Notes under the pieces: model-generated
What the model was told of the DNA's origin: nothing
What the model saw: the letters and a program-made list of their open reading frames with translations, nothing else
Database searches by the model: none
Part shown: positions 21,986 through 34,004 of the stretch, piece by piece
Layout: each line of letters opens with the position of its first letter
How positions within the stretch are numbered: the first letter of the stretch is position 1
Position numbers and translations under genes: made by a program
Origin: Pelobates cultripes
Taxonomy: Eukaryota; Chordata; Amphibia; Anura; Pelobatidae
Assembly (NCBI GenBank): GCA_933207985.1
Contig: OW240924.1
Location: forward strand, 71,182,517 to 71,246,516
Direction of reading: 5' to 3'
Length of the DNA stretch: 64,000 nucleotides

Positions 21986-23509
21986 ACTTTTCTTATCGGT
22001 GTTGTCAGTATCCGTGTTTCTGGCCTTGTCAAAGATTGCTTTCAGAGACTCCTTCTCGTTTTTCTGCTTGCGCTTGACTGTCTCCAAATCAGGAGACACT
22101 GGCTTAGTGGGCTTTCTGGGTGGACCTGTGAAAAAAGACCTAAATGCATCTAACGCGGACTCTTGTAATACAGGCTCTGTCTTGACCTCTGACTCAACTT
22201 CCAAACCCTGTCCTACGCTGGTCTCTGGACTTTCTTCTGGAGATGCATTGTCCTCGGTTTCTTCTTGTTTAGGTTGATCAAAATTTAGAAGCAGGGACAG
22301 TTGCTCCATGAATTTTGAACTTGCTCTGGGTTCAGATGCTCTCTTACTTTCCCTTCTCCTGACAGGAGACACATCGGGCAGTTTGGACTTCTGCACTGGC
22401 TGTGATAGTTTTAGCAGCGCAAGATCACTGTCCCCTTCTTTTACAGTTAGGGGATCTTTCTCCTCTACAGGTAAACCCTTCTTGTGCACGCGAAGTCCAC
22501 TAAAGAAAGCTGGTAGCTGGAAGGTCTTTTCGCTCTGAGTATCAGAGGGAGTCAAAGTTTTACCAGGCTCTGGACCACTGGCATCTTCTTTCACTCCGGT
22601 GATGCTCTCGGCCTCCATGTTGGACACCTTATCTTCTGGCATGTTTGCACTGATTTCTTCCTTGCTTTTTTCCTTTAGAAAAGAATCTCTTCTTTCCTGC
22701 TCTTGTGCTCCTGGTTCCCGCTGGAGATCATTGTTTAGGGATACATGTGATTCAGAGTAATCCTTGGACACTGGATCCTTTGTTGTATTCTGTCCGGTGA
22801 CTTTACAAGGGCTCTCGCTGTCAGAATCTGTATCACTTGTTGTGTGCACAAGAGTTCCATGTACAAGCAGACCATCCTGGTCGTTGATTTCCTTGACAGA
22901 CAGCGAGGTACTGCTATTATGAAGCGTTCGCATGGCAGTGCTTGCATCTTCAAGAGTGTCTGAGGCTTCCAGACGCTGTGTGTCTACTCCCTTCTTTTCA
23001 TCATTTTGCTCTTGTAAAATGTGGACTTCAGTCCCACCCAGATTATCCATCTGAGGAGTTTCTAGGTTTTCCATGTCAGTTCCACTAGACTTAACTTCTT
23101 CCAAATTGTTTTCTGAATCCATCTCCTTTTTACAGTTTAAACCATCCGGATCCTGTAAATTCAAGTCTAAATGTTCTACTGGCTCAGTTTCCTGATTTCT
23201 CACGGATGCTTCTACTTTAACAGACTCCGATTCATTTGTTCCATCTAGCTCTGTGTCAGGCTGTGCTCCAGAATTTACGTTGTTTTCCTCCTGAGTAAAG
23301 TCAGGGGTGTCTGACTGCACCTCTGGTTTGATTGAAAGGGATCTGAATGCTTTCAGAACAGCACTCTCTTCTTTTGGCTTTGTTGTGATTCCAAAAAATG
23401 ACTTTAAGGAAAATTTACCCAGGAGCGATGGACCGCCCTCATCGTGTGCAGGAGCTGAAAGATTCACAGTAGTCTGAGTCTTAGTGGCATTAATTTCCTT
23501 CACTTCCAT
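21986..23509 (-). CDS. FMN1: Formin-1, alternative N-terminal coding exon (isoform IV type)
   Basis: This exon encodes 508 residues that form the N-terminus of a second formin-1 isoform, before the shared formin core. It matches the isoform IV N-terminus of mammals by an LGKFSLKSFFG segment (30-40), AVLKAFRSL (50-58) and GTLVHTTSDTDSDSE (218-232). The rest is acidic and Ser/Glu-rich, with basic patches at 384-390 and 479-483, and is probably disordered. A short aromatic motif recurs (LKAFRSLS 52-59, LPAFFSGLR 332-340, LDAFRSFF 453-460). An in-frame TAA only nine bases before the ATG makes 23509 a genuine initiator. The exon ends AAAAGT|GTAAGG in phase 0, which joins in frame to the exon at 21777. 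An untranslated part may extend to 23581. Confidence 0.9.
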
Positions 23510-24098
23510 ATCTCTGGTTTAATCTGATCTTCTATTGAAAGTGTGGGCTGGACCTCATGGGCAACAATCCTGGCAAGAGCACTGTGGTACAGTCATTTAA
23601 AACAAAGCAAAGAAACAGAGTCGCTTAGTCATTCTATCTTCCATATTCTTTTAAAAGATGATGCAGGGAATTTAAAAGTAAAATAAAAAAAAAAACATGA
23701 AATAAAAATGTTTTTAGGAGAAAAATAAGTGCTTGCACTTTAAGTTCTTTACCCAAAATTAAGGCAAATGAATATTGTTTTTTTGGTGCGGCCAAAATTA
23801 AAGAAATAAAACCAGGTTTGTTACTTCTGTCAGTTGGAAATTCTGAACAGTAACCTGGGGATTCTTATTTCCTGCTTGTAAAACAGCAGCTCTTTAGTTG
23901 CTTGGTCGTTTTAATTACATACAAATGATACACAGTCTCTGTGAGCCCTGGCTTGCATGACCACTGAGGAAAGATTTCCTGTGTCCTTCTGGCTTCAGAT
24001 TGCCTCCTGTAAAATGCAGGCTAGCTAGGAGTTCAAGTTAAAACCACAAAGGAAGCAATCAGCAGGATTTCAGCATAAGTGGAATGAACAAACTTTAC

Positions 24099-24380
24099 CG
24101 CAAAAGCCAAGAATTCTGAGTAAGATCTCTGCTTCACAGGCAGGCAGACTCAAATAGAGTAAATCTCCCTCTTCCGCTTTACTGTAGCTTTCCTGCAGAA
24201 TGTAAATGTCATCGTCCAGAGACAGCATGAAAAAAGCTGGTTTCAAATTACTTAACCTCCCTATTTTCAGGTAACAGGTATTTAGAGCAGGCCGCATACC
24301 ACACCCACTGAGTGAGAAGGCACAGAAAGTAAACAGACCAGAAAGTCTTTGACCAGGAATCAGCCTGACAGTTTATACCA
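24099..24380 (-). promoter_or_regulatory. FMN1: Candidate internal FMN1 promoter and leader exon
   Basis: On the minus strand a TATAAA (24377-24372) lies 0.87 kb upstream of the internal start codon at 23509. A start near 24346 followed by the donor GCG|GTAAAG (exon end 24099) would give a leader exon. An acceptor with a T-rich tract (ending ACCACAG, exon from 23581) lies upstream of the ATG. The internal-start formin isoform needs a promoter in this interval, but a single TATA-like word is weak evidence. Confidence 0.3.
24257..24307 (-). other. Possible 51-nt in-frame cassette exon (weak)
   Basis: A strong acceptor (TTTCTGTGCCTTCTCACTCAG) precedes 51 open bases (17 codons, phase 0 on both sides) and then GAG|GTTAAGT, a poor donor. 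It could be an in-frame cassette of the long FMN1 form. The same bases could instead be part of an untranslated leader of the internal-start form, or chance. Only RNA evidence could decide. Confidence 0.2.
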
Positions 24381-25051
24381 ATTACACACAATATTCTTGC
24401 CAGTTGTGTAAATATTAGTGGTTAATAATCCAGCTGTGAAACACTAATGGGTGAGCTATGCAGAAAATTCAGTGCTGCATAGTTACCAAGGACTACATTT
24501 CCCATGATGCTCAGCTAGCCACTTGTATTAATGTAGAATATTTATAGGATTAGTGCAAGTGCATTAATCTTGAAGTTTCAGCATAGAGCTTATTTCTTGG
24601 GAAACGATGTGTCCAGTCACAAGGATGGCGTTAAAGTGAGACCTCTAGCTGCTTCAGAAGTACAACTCCCATGACTGTCAGACAAGGGCAGGCTAGATGC
24701 CTGTATTATGGCTTCACCTGCATTATTCATTGTTATTCACTAAGGTGTTAATGGTTGAGAATTAATAGTAAATTCAGACAGTGTGATTTGTTGAGTAGTC
24801 AAGGTGCTTATAAAGTGATTCATAACAGCAGGGAACATGCAGGACACCTTTATTCTAGGGTAGATAGTGGCAATCTAGCCATCAAATGGCTACTATGGGA
24901 CAAAAAATATTTTTGAGCTTAAATTGTGTAAAATAACAGGAAAGTGAGCAGCAGAGCAATACAGCAAAACTTACCTTGCAGGATTTATCTATCCTAATAC
25001 AACAGAGCCCCAGGTGACCCAGAGCATGTATGTAACCTTATTATATGCGTT

Positions 25052-25575
25052 TTAAGGGACACTATAGCCACCAGAAAAACTACAGCTTTATGTAGTTGTT
25101 CTGGGGAGTGTAGTCAGTCCTTGCAGCTTTTTTGTTGTAAACACTGTCTTTTCAGAGAAAAGGCAGTGTTTACATTAAAGCCTAGGGACATCTCCAGTGG
25201 CAACTCCTTAGATGGCCACAACAGGTGCTTTCTGGAGCAGGCAACATGGATGTTCAGCGTCTCCATGCTCTGCATAGAAACACTGAACTTTCCTCATAGA
25301 GATGCATTGATTCAATGCATCTCTATGAGGGGATGCTGATTGACTCCTAGTGGGAAACCATTGAATTGGCTGAAATAATTTATTCTGATGATGTCAGCCA
25401 AAAAGGCAGATCGGGGGCTGGGCCAGCACCTGCAGATCCATGGAGAGCTGGAAATAAAGTAAGTTTTTACCTTTTCTAAGGGCAAAAGGGGGAAGCAAGC
25501 CACCTAAATGGTGATTTTAACACTATAGGGTCAGGAATGCATGTTTGTGTTCCTGACTCTATAGTGTTCCTTTAA
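25052..25575. mobile_element. T2-like MITE
   Basis: Flanked by TTAA, with ends TTAAGGGACACTATAGCCAC and CTCTATAGTGTTCCTTTAA. It lies 165 bp downstream of the 152-nt FMN1 exon on the transcribed strand. Confidence 0.85.
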
Positions 25576-25740
25576 GGATTCAGATTTTTAAAACAAAAAA
25601 ATATATATTTTATTCTATTCATATACTTCATTTTGTTTTTGCAAAATGTCTATGGCTGCATACGGATTTTGAACACGTCAAATAAATTATTTTCTGAATA
25701 TCAAAATAGTGTGTTTGTTATTTTTTAAATTTACACTTAC

Positions 25741-25892
25741 ATGTATTTCCAAACTCAGATGTAATATATTTCTATCAGGTTTTGTTTCATGTTCCCAGTT
25801 TGGTTTGATATCAGTCGCTCCACCGATATTCTCACTCAAGAAAGTCTGGGTGTAAGTTGCTGCAGCAATTTCTCTCCGGATAGTCCCACCTC
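25741..25892 (-). CDS. FMN1: Predicted internal coding exon of FMN1 (152 nt)
   Basis: A pyrimidine-rich acceptor (CTTTATTTCCGTGCAG) and a perfect donor (GTAAGT) flank 152 nucleotides that read through without a stop in the single phase set by the upstream exon. That exon leaves one base; here two bases complete a glycine codon and 50 whole codons follow. The peptide begins GGGTIRREIAAATYTQTFLS and ends LHLSLEIH. The exon ends in phase 0, matching the phase-0 start of the exon at 21777. No known domain is recognised. Membership in FMN1 is inferred from strand, position, splice signals and matching phase at both ends; homology was not checked. Confidence 0.72.
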
Positions 25893-26187
25893 CTGCACGG
25901 AAATAAAGTGATTATGTTTACCTGCAGCAAGGATAGTTTAGATAAAATCATTAGATTTGTTAAACTGACGTGTAATGTTGCAATACACAAGGATACATTT
26001 TAGGTGACTTTATGCGTTACCTTTCATTTTTTAAAATAACAAATTCATCAAAAAAAGCTATTCTAATGTTTGTCATTCTAATCTTATTTTAAATGAAGAA
26101 ACAAACAGATTATTAGATATATGCATAACAATTATAAATAGGTAGTAAAATCTGCATTTTTTTTTATTTATTATGTCAATGTCCTTA
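25893..26187. other. No feature seen (FMN1 intron)
   Basis: AT-rich intronic sequence upstream of the 152-nt exon, including its pyrimidine tract. Confidence 0.4.
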
Positions 26188-26767
26188 TTAAAGGGTTAGT
26201 TCAACCCTCGTGACTACTTCATTGATTTAAAGTGGTCATGGTGGTAGGAGCCTGAATGTACAGTGTGTCTGCATGAGACACTGCACATTGAAAGATATTT
26301 GTAATTGTGTGCTGGGGACTAGTTACACCCCGGCACATTTGACTTTGACAGCCCAGCACTCTATTCTGGACTACCTAATGTAAATTCTGTGCACATTTTA
26401 TGTCAGTCAGCAGCACACAGCAAGCTGGTAACAGACATGATAATCTTCTCCTTGCAAGGGTAAGATCACTTTCCCCTCCTCCACTATTGGGTTGTGGGCA
26501 GTTATTATTCATTTTTTAAATAATTATTAAAATTCCCTCCTTCTGATATTCCCTCCCACCCCACTCCCTCCACCACCCCCATGCTCTGAGTCCGTGAAAC
26601 GGTCCAATCACAGGCTTCTCTATAGGAAGTCTCCTGCTGACATCAGATGGAGGAGGGAGATTAGTGTCAGGAGCTTCACCTGGTTCTAGATTGCCGGTTA
26701 GGCAATTAGCAATGAATTGTAAGCCTAAAAAGGCTAACTTATGTCAAAGGGTTAGAGAAACCCTTGT
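26188..26767. mobile_element. TTAA MITE, second subfamily
   Basis: Ends are TTAAAGGGTTAGTTCAACCC and GGGTTAGAGAAACCCTTG. The same size and ends occur at 33067-33653. Non-coding, 580 bp. Confidence 0.75.
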
Positions 26768-27837
26768 TCCCCTGCTCTCCCCATCTCTTCTAGTTTGTCT
26801 ATTGCCTGCAGTGTGTGTGGATATACAGTGGGTGCCATCCAGAGCATCATGTTATTGAGCTTCGGTCAGTTTTGAGTGAGGGTTTCTTACACATCTTCAC
26901 AAATTTTTGGGTTTCGTTTCAAATCTTAGAAGTAACGCAGACAAGGACCTCAAAAAAGCTTCTATCTTTTGCTCTAATTCTGGCAATGAGCTCTAGAGTG
27001 GATGCAGATTCTTCATTCTGCTAAAAGTGCCAGAAACAGTGTTACACGGACCAGTTTGGGACGTTGGATCTGGCATTGGTCAAGAGGGACATACATTACA
27101 AATAGCTAGAGGTGAGAATGCTAACTGTTGTTAAAAGTGTAAGGTACTCTGAAGAAGAAAAATAAATATTCACTTGTACTTGGATTTTACAGGTTACATT
27201 AGAGAAGAAGAATAAGTGAATACAGAATAATGAGAGTGGGTACAATATGTATAGAAGCATTAGAACAGGGGGCACTGGCCTGTAGCTTTTTCCACTCTCT
27301 GATGGCTGATTTGTATTTCGTTTAAGACATTTGTCAGGAAACGGGTAATTGAAGAATAATACATGATAGTAATGATAAACACACATTGGTATTTATTTTG
27401 TGAACTAACAGAGCAACTGTCTCCATAACTAAGAATCTTCCTTTATTTGATGAAATTAAATAACAGACATTGCAGCTACAATCTGAAATTAGTAATAAAA
27501 TATGTGATCCACAGAGTATGAAAAGTGAGCATATAATAGTCCAATCTGAAGTAAGGCTTGCACATTATCCTTTTTATCGCTGCTAAAAGCTGAAAATTGA
27601 AACTTAACAGAAGTGCAGATTTCACTACAGGAATGTTAATGAATTTAAAATATTGAGTGATCCTTTATGGATACCAGAGATTAAATACCTTTGCAACAGC
27701 AAGGCCCTTTGTAATACTGTAAAACGCGTAAATATGATAGGCAGAACAGCACTAGTTTAGCAATATCAGAAACAAAGACGAGGAAACAGACACAAAGCTG
27801 TGTCAATAAATAGATTAAGTATATATGAATCTTATAT
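26768..27837. other. No feature seen (FMN1 intron)
   Basis: No reading frame or repeat could be assigned. Confidence 0.45.
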
Positions 27838-28005
27838 ATTATTATTATTATTATTATTGCCATTTATATAGCGCCAACAGATTCCGTAGCGCTTTACAAT
27901 ATTTTGAGAGGAGTTTAACTATAAATAGGACAATTACAAGAAAACTTACAGGAACAATAGGTTGAAGAGGACCCTGCTCAAACGAGCTTACAGTCTATAG
28001 AATGT
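27838..28005 (-). repeat. LINE/SINE 3' tail with (ATT)n, copy 2
   Basis: (ATT)n is followed by 'gccatttatatagcgccaac', 'agattccgtagcgcttta' and 'aacgagcttacagtctata', closely matching 10149-10296. Confidence 0.7.
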
Positions 28006-29189
28006 GGGGTATAAGACACGTTAGGACAGGAAATATCAATCAAATAGGGTGGGAGTGAAGCAGAGCTGGAGGAGAGAGTAAAGCACTGCCCTATAGGAGA
28101 GAGAAAGAGACAGGTATGTAAGGTAGAGGTTCCTCTTGGAGGTCATAAAATATATGAAACCGTAGCATGGTTAATATATGCTTTTTTTTAAAAAGACCAG
28201 ATAGTCAAACACACTAGTGAAATGAAAACTCTCCGTTGTACTGTTTCATAACTCCACATGGGGGCAGTCTTACAATCTGTAAGAGAACAAATATGAAAGG
28301 GTCTAATGTGCAGTTGATTAAGCGACCTCTGCTGGCCATCTACTGAATCTAAACGTTGGCCAGAAAACCCTGCCTGCTTCATTTGACAAGATGCTACAAA
28401 CCAAGCATGTTTTTAGGGGAGGAAAGATTTTTAAAATGTCAGAGATGCACATTCTAAAGTATTGTAGCTCCCTGAAAAAAATGAGGCGAATGCCTAAAAG
28501 GTCTCCTCTCTGTGTAGGTTTATTTATATATAATTAAGAAGATCATATTTTTATTATATAACTGTGCAGATTAGATTTGCAACATCTGTTTATATAAACA
28601 CTTGCTTTAAATATGTATTTAAATTTTTTTTGTGTGCGAGCCACTGTGAAATGCAGGCTCTGATACTGGTTTAAGAGGCTTTAGTAAGTAGTCATGATTT
28701 AGAGGGTTTTGCAGAAATACCTAACGAGGGTTTACTGCAGATTTAAACATAAAAGGGCAGTGACCTAAAGTAATGTGAACTGACAGAGAAACCTGCGCAG
28801 AAGGAAGGCGGATATCCAGAGATGCTAGTTATGTAATGCTGAGCATGGGGTGGCAGACAAAACGCAGCGGAACGGAAACAATCTAAAGCTAACTATATGT
28901 AAGAAAAGAAAGGACTGAGCCCAGCATTAGTATTTTATGGGTCTATTAGACGAGAAAACCCTACAGCATGGAAACCAGAACACATATTCATCAGCACAAA
29001 CACAAGCCTGTGCATAAACAAAAAAACAAGACAAACAATAGCTAATTGTTTGTTGTATTGGTTTATGTATACAGTGGTAAAGATAACAGAGACTTTCAGG
29101 ATCAAAATCATAGGGGGGCCTTTAAAAGGAAACACTGGGGTAAAAATGGCCCCCTATCTTTTATGCATTATATAGATAATGTTTCAACA
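28006..29189. other. No feature seen (FMN1 intron)
   Basis: Unique-looking sequence; nothing assignable. Confidence 0.45.
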
Positions 29190-29269
29190 TTAACCCCTAA
29201 AGGACACAACTTCTGGAATAAAAGGGAATCATGACGGAATATTTCCGTTGTGTGTCCTTAAGGGGTTAA
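29190..29269. mobile_element. 80-bp foldback MITE with TTAA flanks
   Basis: TTAACCCCTAAAGGACACAA pairs with TTGTGTGTCCTTAAGGGGTTAA around a short centre. Nearly the entire element is a hairpin. Confidence 0.75.
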
Positions 29270-29803
29270 TGCAAATAAGACAAGTAAAATAAATTTTTCC
29301 CCAGGATTCTGCAAATACACAGCTTAGATCTGATAACTGCAACTTCAACCCGGCCCAGCCCGCATCAGGAAGAGGCTCCACCAATCAGAAACCTTTGATT
29401 CTAGTCTATGGGGTCTGGTCTTATCCCAAGTCTCTGTCCTGCAGCAGTTTATGGGATACGTAGTTTATCCCACAGTCACAGTTTCACTCTTCACACAGGT
29501 ATTGTGGAAATTTCTATAAAATGATAGTAGCCATGATGCAGAGACTGCAATCGGTAAGTAATTCACAGAGATGGTGCATGAATGCATGCAGCTGGAGCTT
29601 GGCACTCTCTCCTGGCTAGAAGCAGAAAAAGATCCATTCTACGTGTGTATACAGCCTGCGCATGTACAGTATGGACAATAATTAATATTGTCTGAAAGAA
29701 CAGTTGCAGTAATTTTTACAAATCTCTGAAGCTATGAGAACAGCTAGGGAATGTGTGAGTGCATATCAAGACTGCAGGGGCATGATCTATACGCCAAAAA
29801 CAC

Positions 29804-30343
29804 TTAAAGATCAATATAGTCAGCAAAACAACTTTAGCTTAACCAAGCAGTTTTTGTGTATAAATCATGACTATGAAGTCTCACTGCCCAATTCTCCACC
29901 ATTTAGGAGTTAAATCATTCTTGTTTATGTGGCCCTAACCACACCTCCCCTGGTTGTGACTAACACAGCCTGCATGAAAACAAAATGGCTGCATTTTCAA
30001 TCAGATGTTAACTTACTTTAAAGGTTTTTTTCATCTCTCGCTCTGTAAATTGAACTTTAATCACATACAGGAGCAGAGCAGTTAGCAGAGCAAGAGATAA
30101 GTAATTCTAAATGAAACAGAATTTGCAATAAACTAAGTGTAAACATTAGATGACTCTTTACAGGAAGTGTTTAGGAAGGCTGTGTAAGTAACATGCAGGG
30201 AGGTGTGTCTAGGGCTGCATAAACAAAGTGATTTAACTCCTAAATGGCAGAGAATTGTGCAGTGAGACAGCATGGGTATGATCTATACACTAAAACTGCT
30301 TCATTAAGCAAACGTTGTTTTGGTGACTATAGTGCCCTTTTAA
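29804..30343. mobile_element. T2-like MITE
   Basis: Flanked by TTAA, with ends 'ttaaagatcaatatagtcag' and 'gactatagtgcccttttaa'. It belongs with the elements at 31823 and 40316 (shared 'aggagttaaatca' and 'ctaaatggcagag'). Confidence 0.8.
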
Positions 30344-30841
30344 ATTAAAAGTCTGAGCACCATAACCACAACAGTGTGCTATATTGAGCAAACAGAAGGA
30401 TCAGTGCTGTACAACAAAATAGAAAAGAAAGGCGGCAGCAAAGCTAGAATATGGGGCTCCCTCAAAGAACCAACAGACACAGACTAATGGAGCAAAACAG
30501 GAAAATGTTGCGCAAACATTTCCTGTTTGGCTGCATTGTGCTTTATTAGGTAAGGATGCCAGGAGTGCCCTGGCACAGTGCAAAGCGAGCAGTCAAACTA
30601 TTTTCTCCCTATCTAGGATCCACCAAGTGCTGCTACCTCTTTCCTTCCAGTCCTGGGAGCTTCTGCATCTAAAAAACACATGTTAATATATGACAATTGC
30701 ATATGTACATTCATAAGGGGAATTTACAATTATTGAATTTAGGTTTAGTTTAATTTAGTATAGGGATGCATGGGGCGTTTTCATTTTAAGAGGAGCTAAA
30801 CCTAGGATTAATGTTTTTTTTAAGGTTCAGTCTATCAGTGC

Positions 30842-31275
30842 TTAAAGGGACACTATAGTCACCCAGACCACTTCAGCTCAAGGAAGTGGTCTGGGTGCCA
30901 GGTCCCTCAGGTTTTAACCCTTCAGATGTAAACAATGCAGTTTCAGAGAAAATGTTATGATTACATTAGGGGTTAATCCAACCTTTAGTGGCTGTCTTCC
31001 TGACAGCTGCTAGAGGCGCATCTGCGACGCTGGATGTGAAATTCGCATCCAATGTGCAGAACGTCCATAGGAAAGCATTAAGAAATGCTTTCCTATGGAC
31101 TGTTTGAATGCACGCGCGGCACTTGCTGCCCCATGAGCCTTCTGCTCCATTCAGGAGCTGGTTTTGGTGGGAGTGGAGAGGTCACCAGCGCAGAGAGAGC
31201 CTGGCGCTGGATAAAGGTAAGCTGCTGAAGGGATTTTAACCACTTTGTCTTCCTAACACTATAGTGATCCTTTAA
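30842..31275. mobile_element. T2-like MITE
   Basis: Flanked by TTAA, with ends TTAAAGGGACACTATAGTCA and CACTATAGTGATCCTTTAA. Subterminal arms contain 'cccagaccacttcagctc'. Confidence 0.85.
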
Positions 31276-31822
31276 TTTAAAGACTAAGTAAAAGGTTTGG
31301 GGGGTGTTAAATTTAGGGTTAAGAAAAAGAGTTGTTGTTAAATTTGAAAGATTTTTTTGCAAAGTACTCTCCTTTGTCTTTTATAGTCCCGTAAGCCTAC
31401 TATGATTGATTGCTGAGCTGCAGAGCTGTTATACAGTGTGCATCACTCATTGCTCTCATTACTCATCCTGCAAGGCATTTGCTGTGTGAGGGGCTGTTAC
31501 TGGTCAGATGGGAAGTGATTCCTTCTTCTTCCTGTCCAGCCTCACACACAGACTCTGGAGGAGGTGTGACAGCACTGAGTTTTACAATCTCTATAACTGT
31601 TCCTGCAGCTCTTCAAGCAGAAGAGGCAGACTGGGCTGCTGAGGACACTGGAAAAGACACTCTGTGGCAATGCAACATGTTGGTGTGGTAACTCATGGTG
31701 TTTCTGCCCCTCCCCCCTCATACCAGACCATACAGAATCCTTGGAAACTATAACAATCATCACAAGATTGCTAGTTCACCATCCCACAGCAACATTCTCA
31801 TGCCTCAAAAGTGATAAAGACT
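31276..31822. other. No feature seen (FMN1 intron)
   Basis: No gene or repeat recognised. Confidence 0.45.
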
Positions 31823-32359
31823 TTAAAGGAACACTATAGTCACCTAAACAACTTTAGCTTAACAAAGCAGTTTTAGTGTATAGATCATGCCTCTCAAGTT
31901 ACACTGTTTAATTCACTGCAATTTAGGAGTTAAATCACTTTGTTTCTGTTTATGCAACCCTTGTCACACCTCCCCTGACTCTGATTGATACTGGTTTCAC
32001 TTTCAATTAGATGTAATTTACCTTAAACACTTGTATCTCTTTCTTTGTAAATTGAACTTTAATAACATACAGGAGGCTCTTGCAGGGTCTAGCAAGCTAT
32101 TAACATAGCAGGGGATAAGAAAATCTAAATTAAACAGAACTTGCAATAAAGGAAGGATAAACTTTAGATGACTCTTTACAGGAAGTGTTTAGGAAGGCTG
32201 TGCAAGTCACATGCAGGGAGGTGTGACTAGGGTTCATAACAAAGTGATTTAACTCCTAAATGGCAGAGAATTGAGCAGTGAGACTGCAGAGACATTATCT
32301 ATACACCAAAACTGCTTCATTAAGCTAAAGTTGTTTTGGTGACTATAGTGTCCCTTTAA
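31823..32359. mobile_element. T2-like MITE
   Basis: Flanked by TTAA, with ends TTAAAGGAACACTATAGTCA and GACTATAGTGTCCCTTTAA. It is close in sequence and length to 40316-40849, suggesting a recently active subfamily. Confidence 0.87.
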
Positions 32360-33066
32360 AAAAAATGTATCACTTATGGAAAAAAAGGGATGTCACCTTT
32401 ATAGGCACCACAAAAAATGGTAGAGCCAGTTTTTCTACTTTGTTATCCAGCCTTTTACGTTTCTATAGTTGTATTACATTGTATCTTTTCTGTTTTCTTC
32501 TCTGTATGTACAAATAAGCACATACACCCCTATTTTTAGACTAATACGTGTAAATGCTCCACTTTTTGATTTTCTTGAGCACTAATTCTGGCTGGCAGTG
32601 GCTGACATCATTCTGAGATTGTTAGCTGACGTCACCAACTAAATAAATGATGACCAAAGATAGACAAAATTGATAATGATAAAGCTGGATGGGAATTTCC
32701 AATTTTGCAATATCACAGAAGACTAGAAGGACCGTGGGCACCTGGTTAATGCAACTAACTATTCAAATATAGCTTGACTTATTAAAATGAAAAGAGCACA
32801 AGGGAACTCCTGGTACCATAACCACTGCCATGCACAACATTGGTTATAATACTTAGCATGCCCCTTTAATAGTATGAACAAAATTCAAAACTGCCTATTA
32901 ACTCAATGGATTAAATACTAAATTTTCACCTTAGACCCAGAAAAAGAAAGCTGCAGAATAGGGAATAGCAAAGGATGGAAAAATGGTGTTTCTGGATTCT
33001 GGAGATATCCATAAAATTGCTCAACTCTCAGTGGCTTGTCCAGAAACCCTTGATGGCATTATTTTC
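32360..33066. other. No feature seen (FMN1 intron)
   Basis: AT-rich; nothing assignable. Confidence 0.45.
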
Positions 33067-33653
33067 CATCAAAGGGTTACTCCAACTACCATGACCACTT
33101 CTGCTTTTAGAAGTGGTGGTGATAGGAGTCTGGATGTGCAATGTTTCTGCTACAAATACTGTACATCCAGAGTTATTTATAATTGTGTGCTGGGGCAAAC
33201 TTGGTTTAGGCAGCCGAGAACTCTGCCTAGTGTCAGTTCTGTGCATATCTGGCGACAGATTATTCTGCTTCTTCTTTTGCAGGCAAAACCTGCAAGGGGA
33301 AGCTTGTGTCACCCCTCCTTACCTCCCTCCTCAACTGCAGCCTTCCTGCTTCTCAATTTTTTTTTCTAATTCCATCCCCTCCTCCTTTCCCTCCCCGCTC
33401 CCTCTTCCCCTCCATTGGCCAGCTCAGAGCATACGTATTCACTCTGAACCAATGAAATAATCCAATCAAAAGGCTATGAGAAGGCTTTGCTTGGTTCACT
33501 GTGCGGCTCCTTTATTGTAAGGGGGCATGTCGAGCAGCAGGAGGAGCTTTACTTGTCGCTGGGTCAAGGAAAAGTTTATTTTAAAACTTTTTCAGCAGTT
33601 TTAAGGGGGAACAAAGAATAATAATTTAAAAAAGGGTTGGAGAAACCCTTTAA
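33067..33653. mobile_element. TTAA MITE, second subfamily
   Basis: Left end 'aaagggttactccaactacc' and right end 'gggttggagaaacccTTTAA'. It pairs with 26188-26767 as a second copy. Confidence 0.75.
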
Positions 33654-34004
33654 TGCATGGTTCAATGCTATGTATCAAACCTATATAACCCGTAATTATT
33701 GTCAGTTATCTCTCAAGAACAAATGTGTTTTACTAGGAAAGAAAAAGTAACAATATACATTATCTATGTAACCACATACTGAAATGTTGTGTTTTTAGTG
33801 GTCTTGCAAATGAGTCATTCATAGAAACAGGTTGATACATGCAATGATTGGGAGATACACCTTCAATATTTCATATTTTAAGACACACACCCTTGCTAAA
33901 TCAATTGTGAAATAGTTCATGTTTCCAAAATTATTGCATAGAACTAGTGAGATAGTACAATATGCTCCTCGATATTATATACATCAAAAGTAATCTATGG
34001 CAAC

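Larger units (their letters stand above)
23582..25051 (-). other. FMN1: FMN1 intronic interval between alternative N-terminal exons
   Basis: Apart from the candidate promoter/leader and the weak cassette listed separately, I see no coding exon or recognisable repeat. Short 'tacaactcccatga' words near 24485 and 24660 are MITE remnants. Confidence 0.4.

Noticed and set aside
24070..24297. 75-codon minus-strand frame upstream of the internal FMN1 start
   Set aside because: Not convincing as a separate gene. Part of it may be leader sequence, so it is treated only as a candidate leader region.
31410..31691. 93-codon plus-strand frame
   Set aside because: No recognisable domain, splice signals or conserved features; probably chance in intronic DNA.
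32983..33460. 128- and 115-codon plus-strand frames
   Set aside because: They lie largely inside a TTAA MITE and its pyrimidine-rich interior; no protein similarity was recognised.
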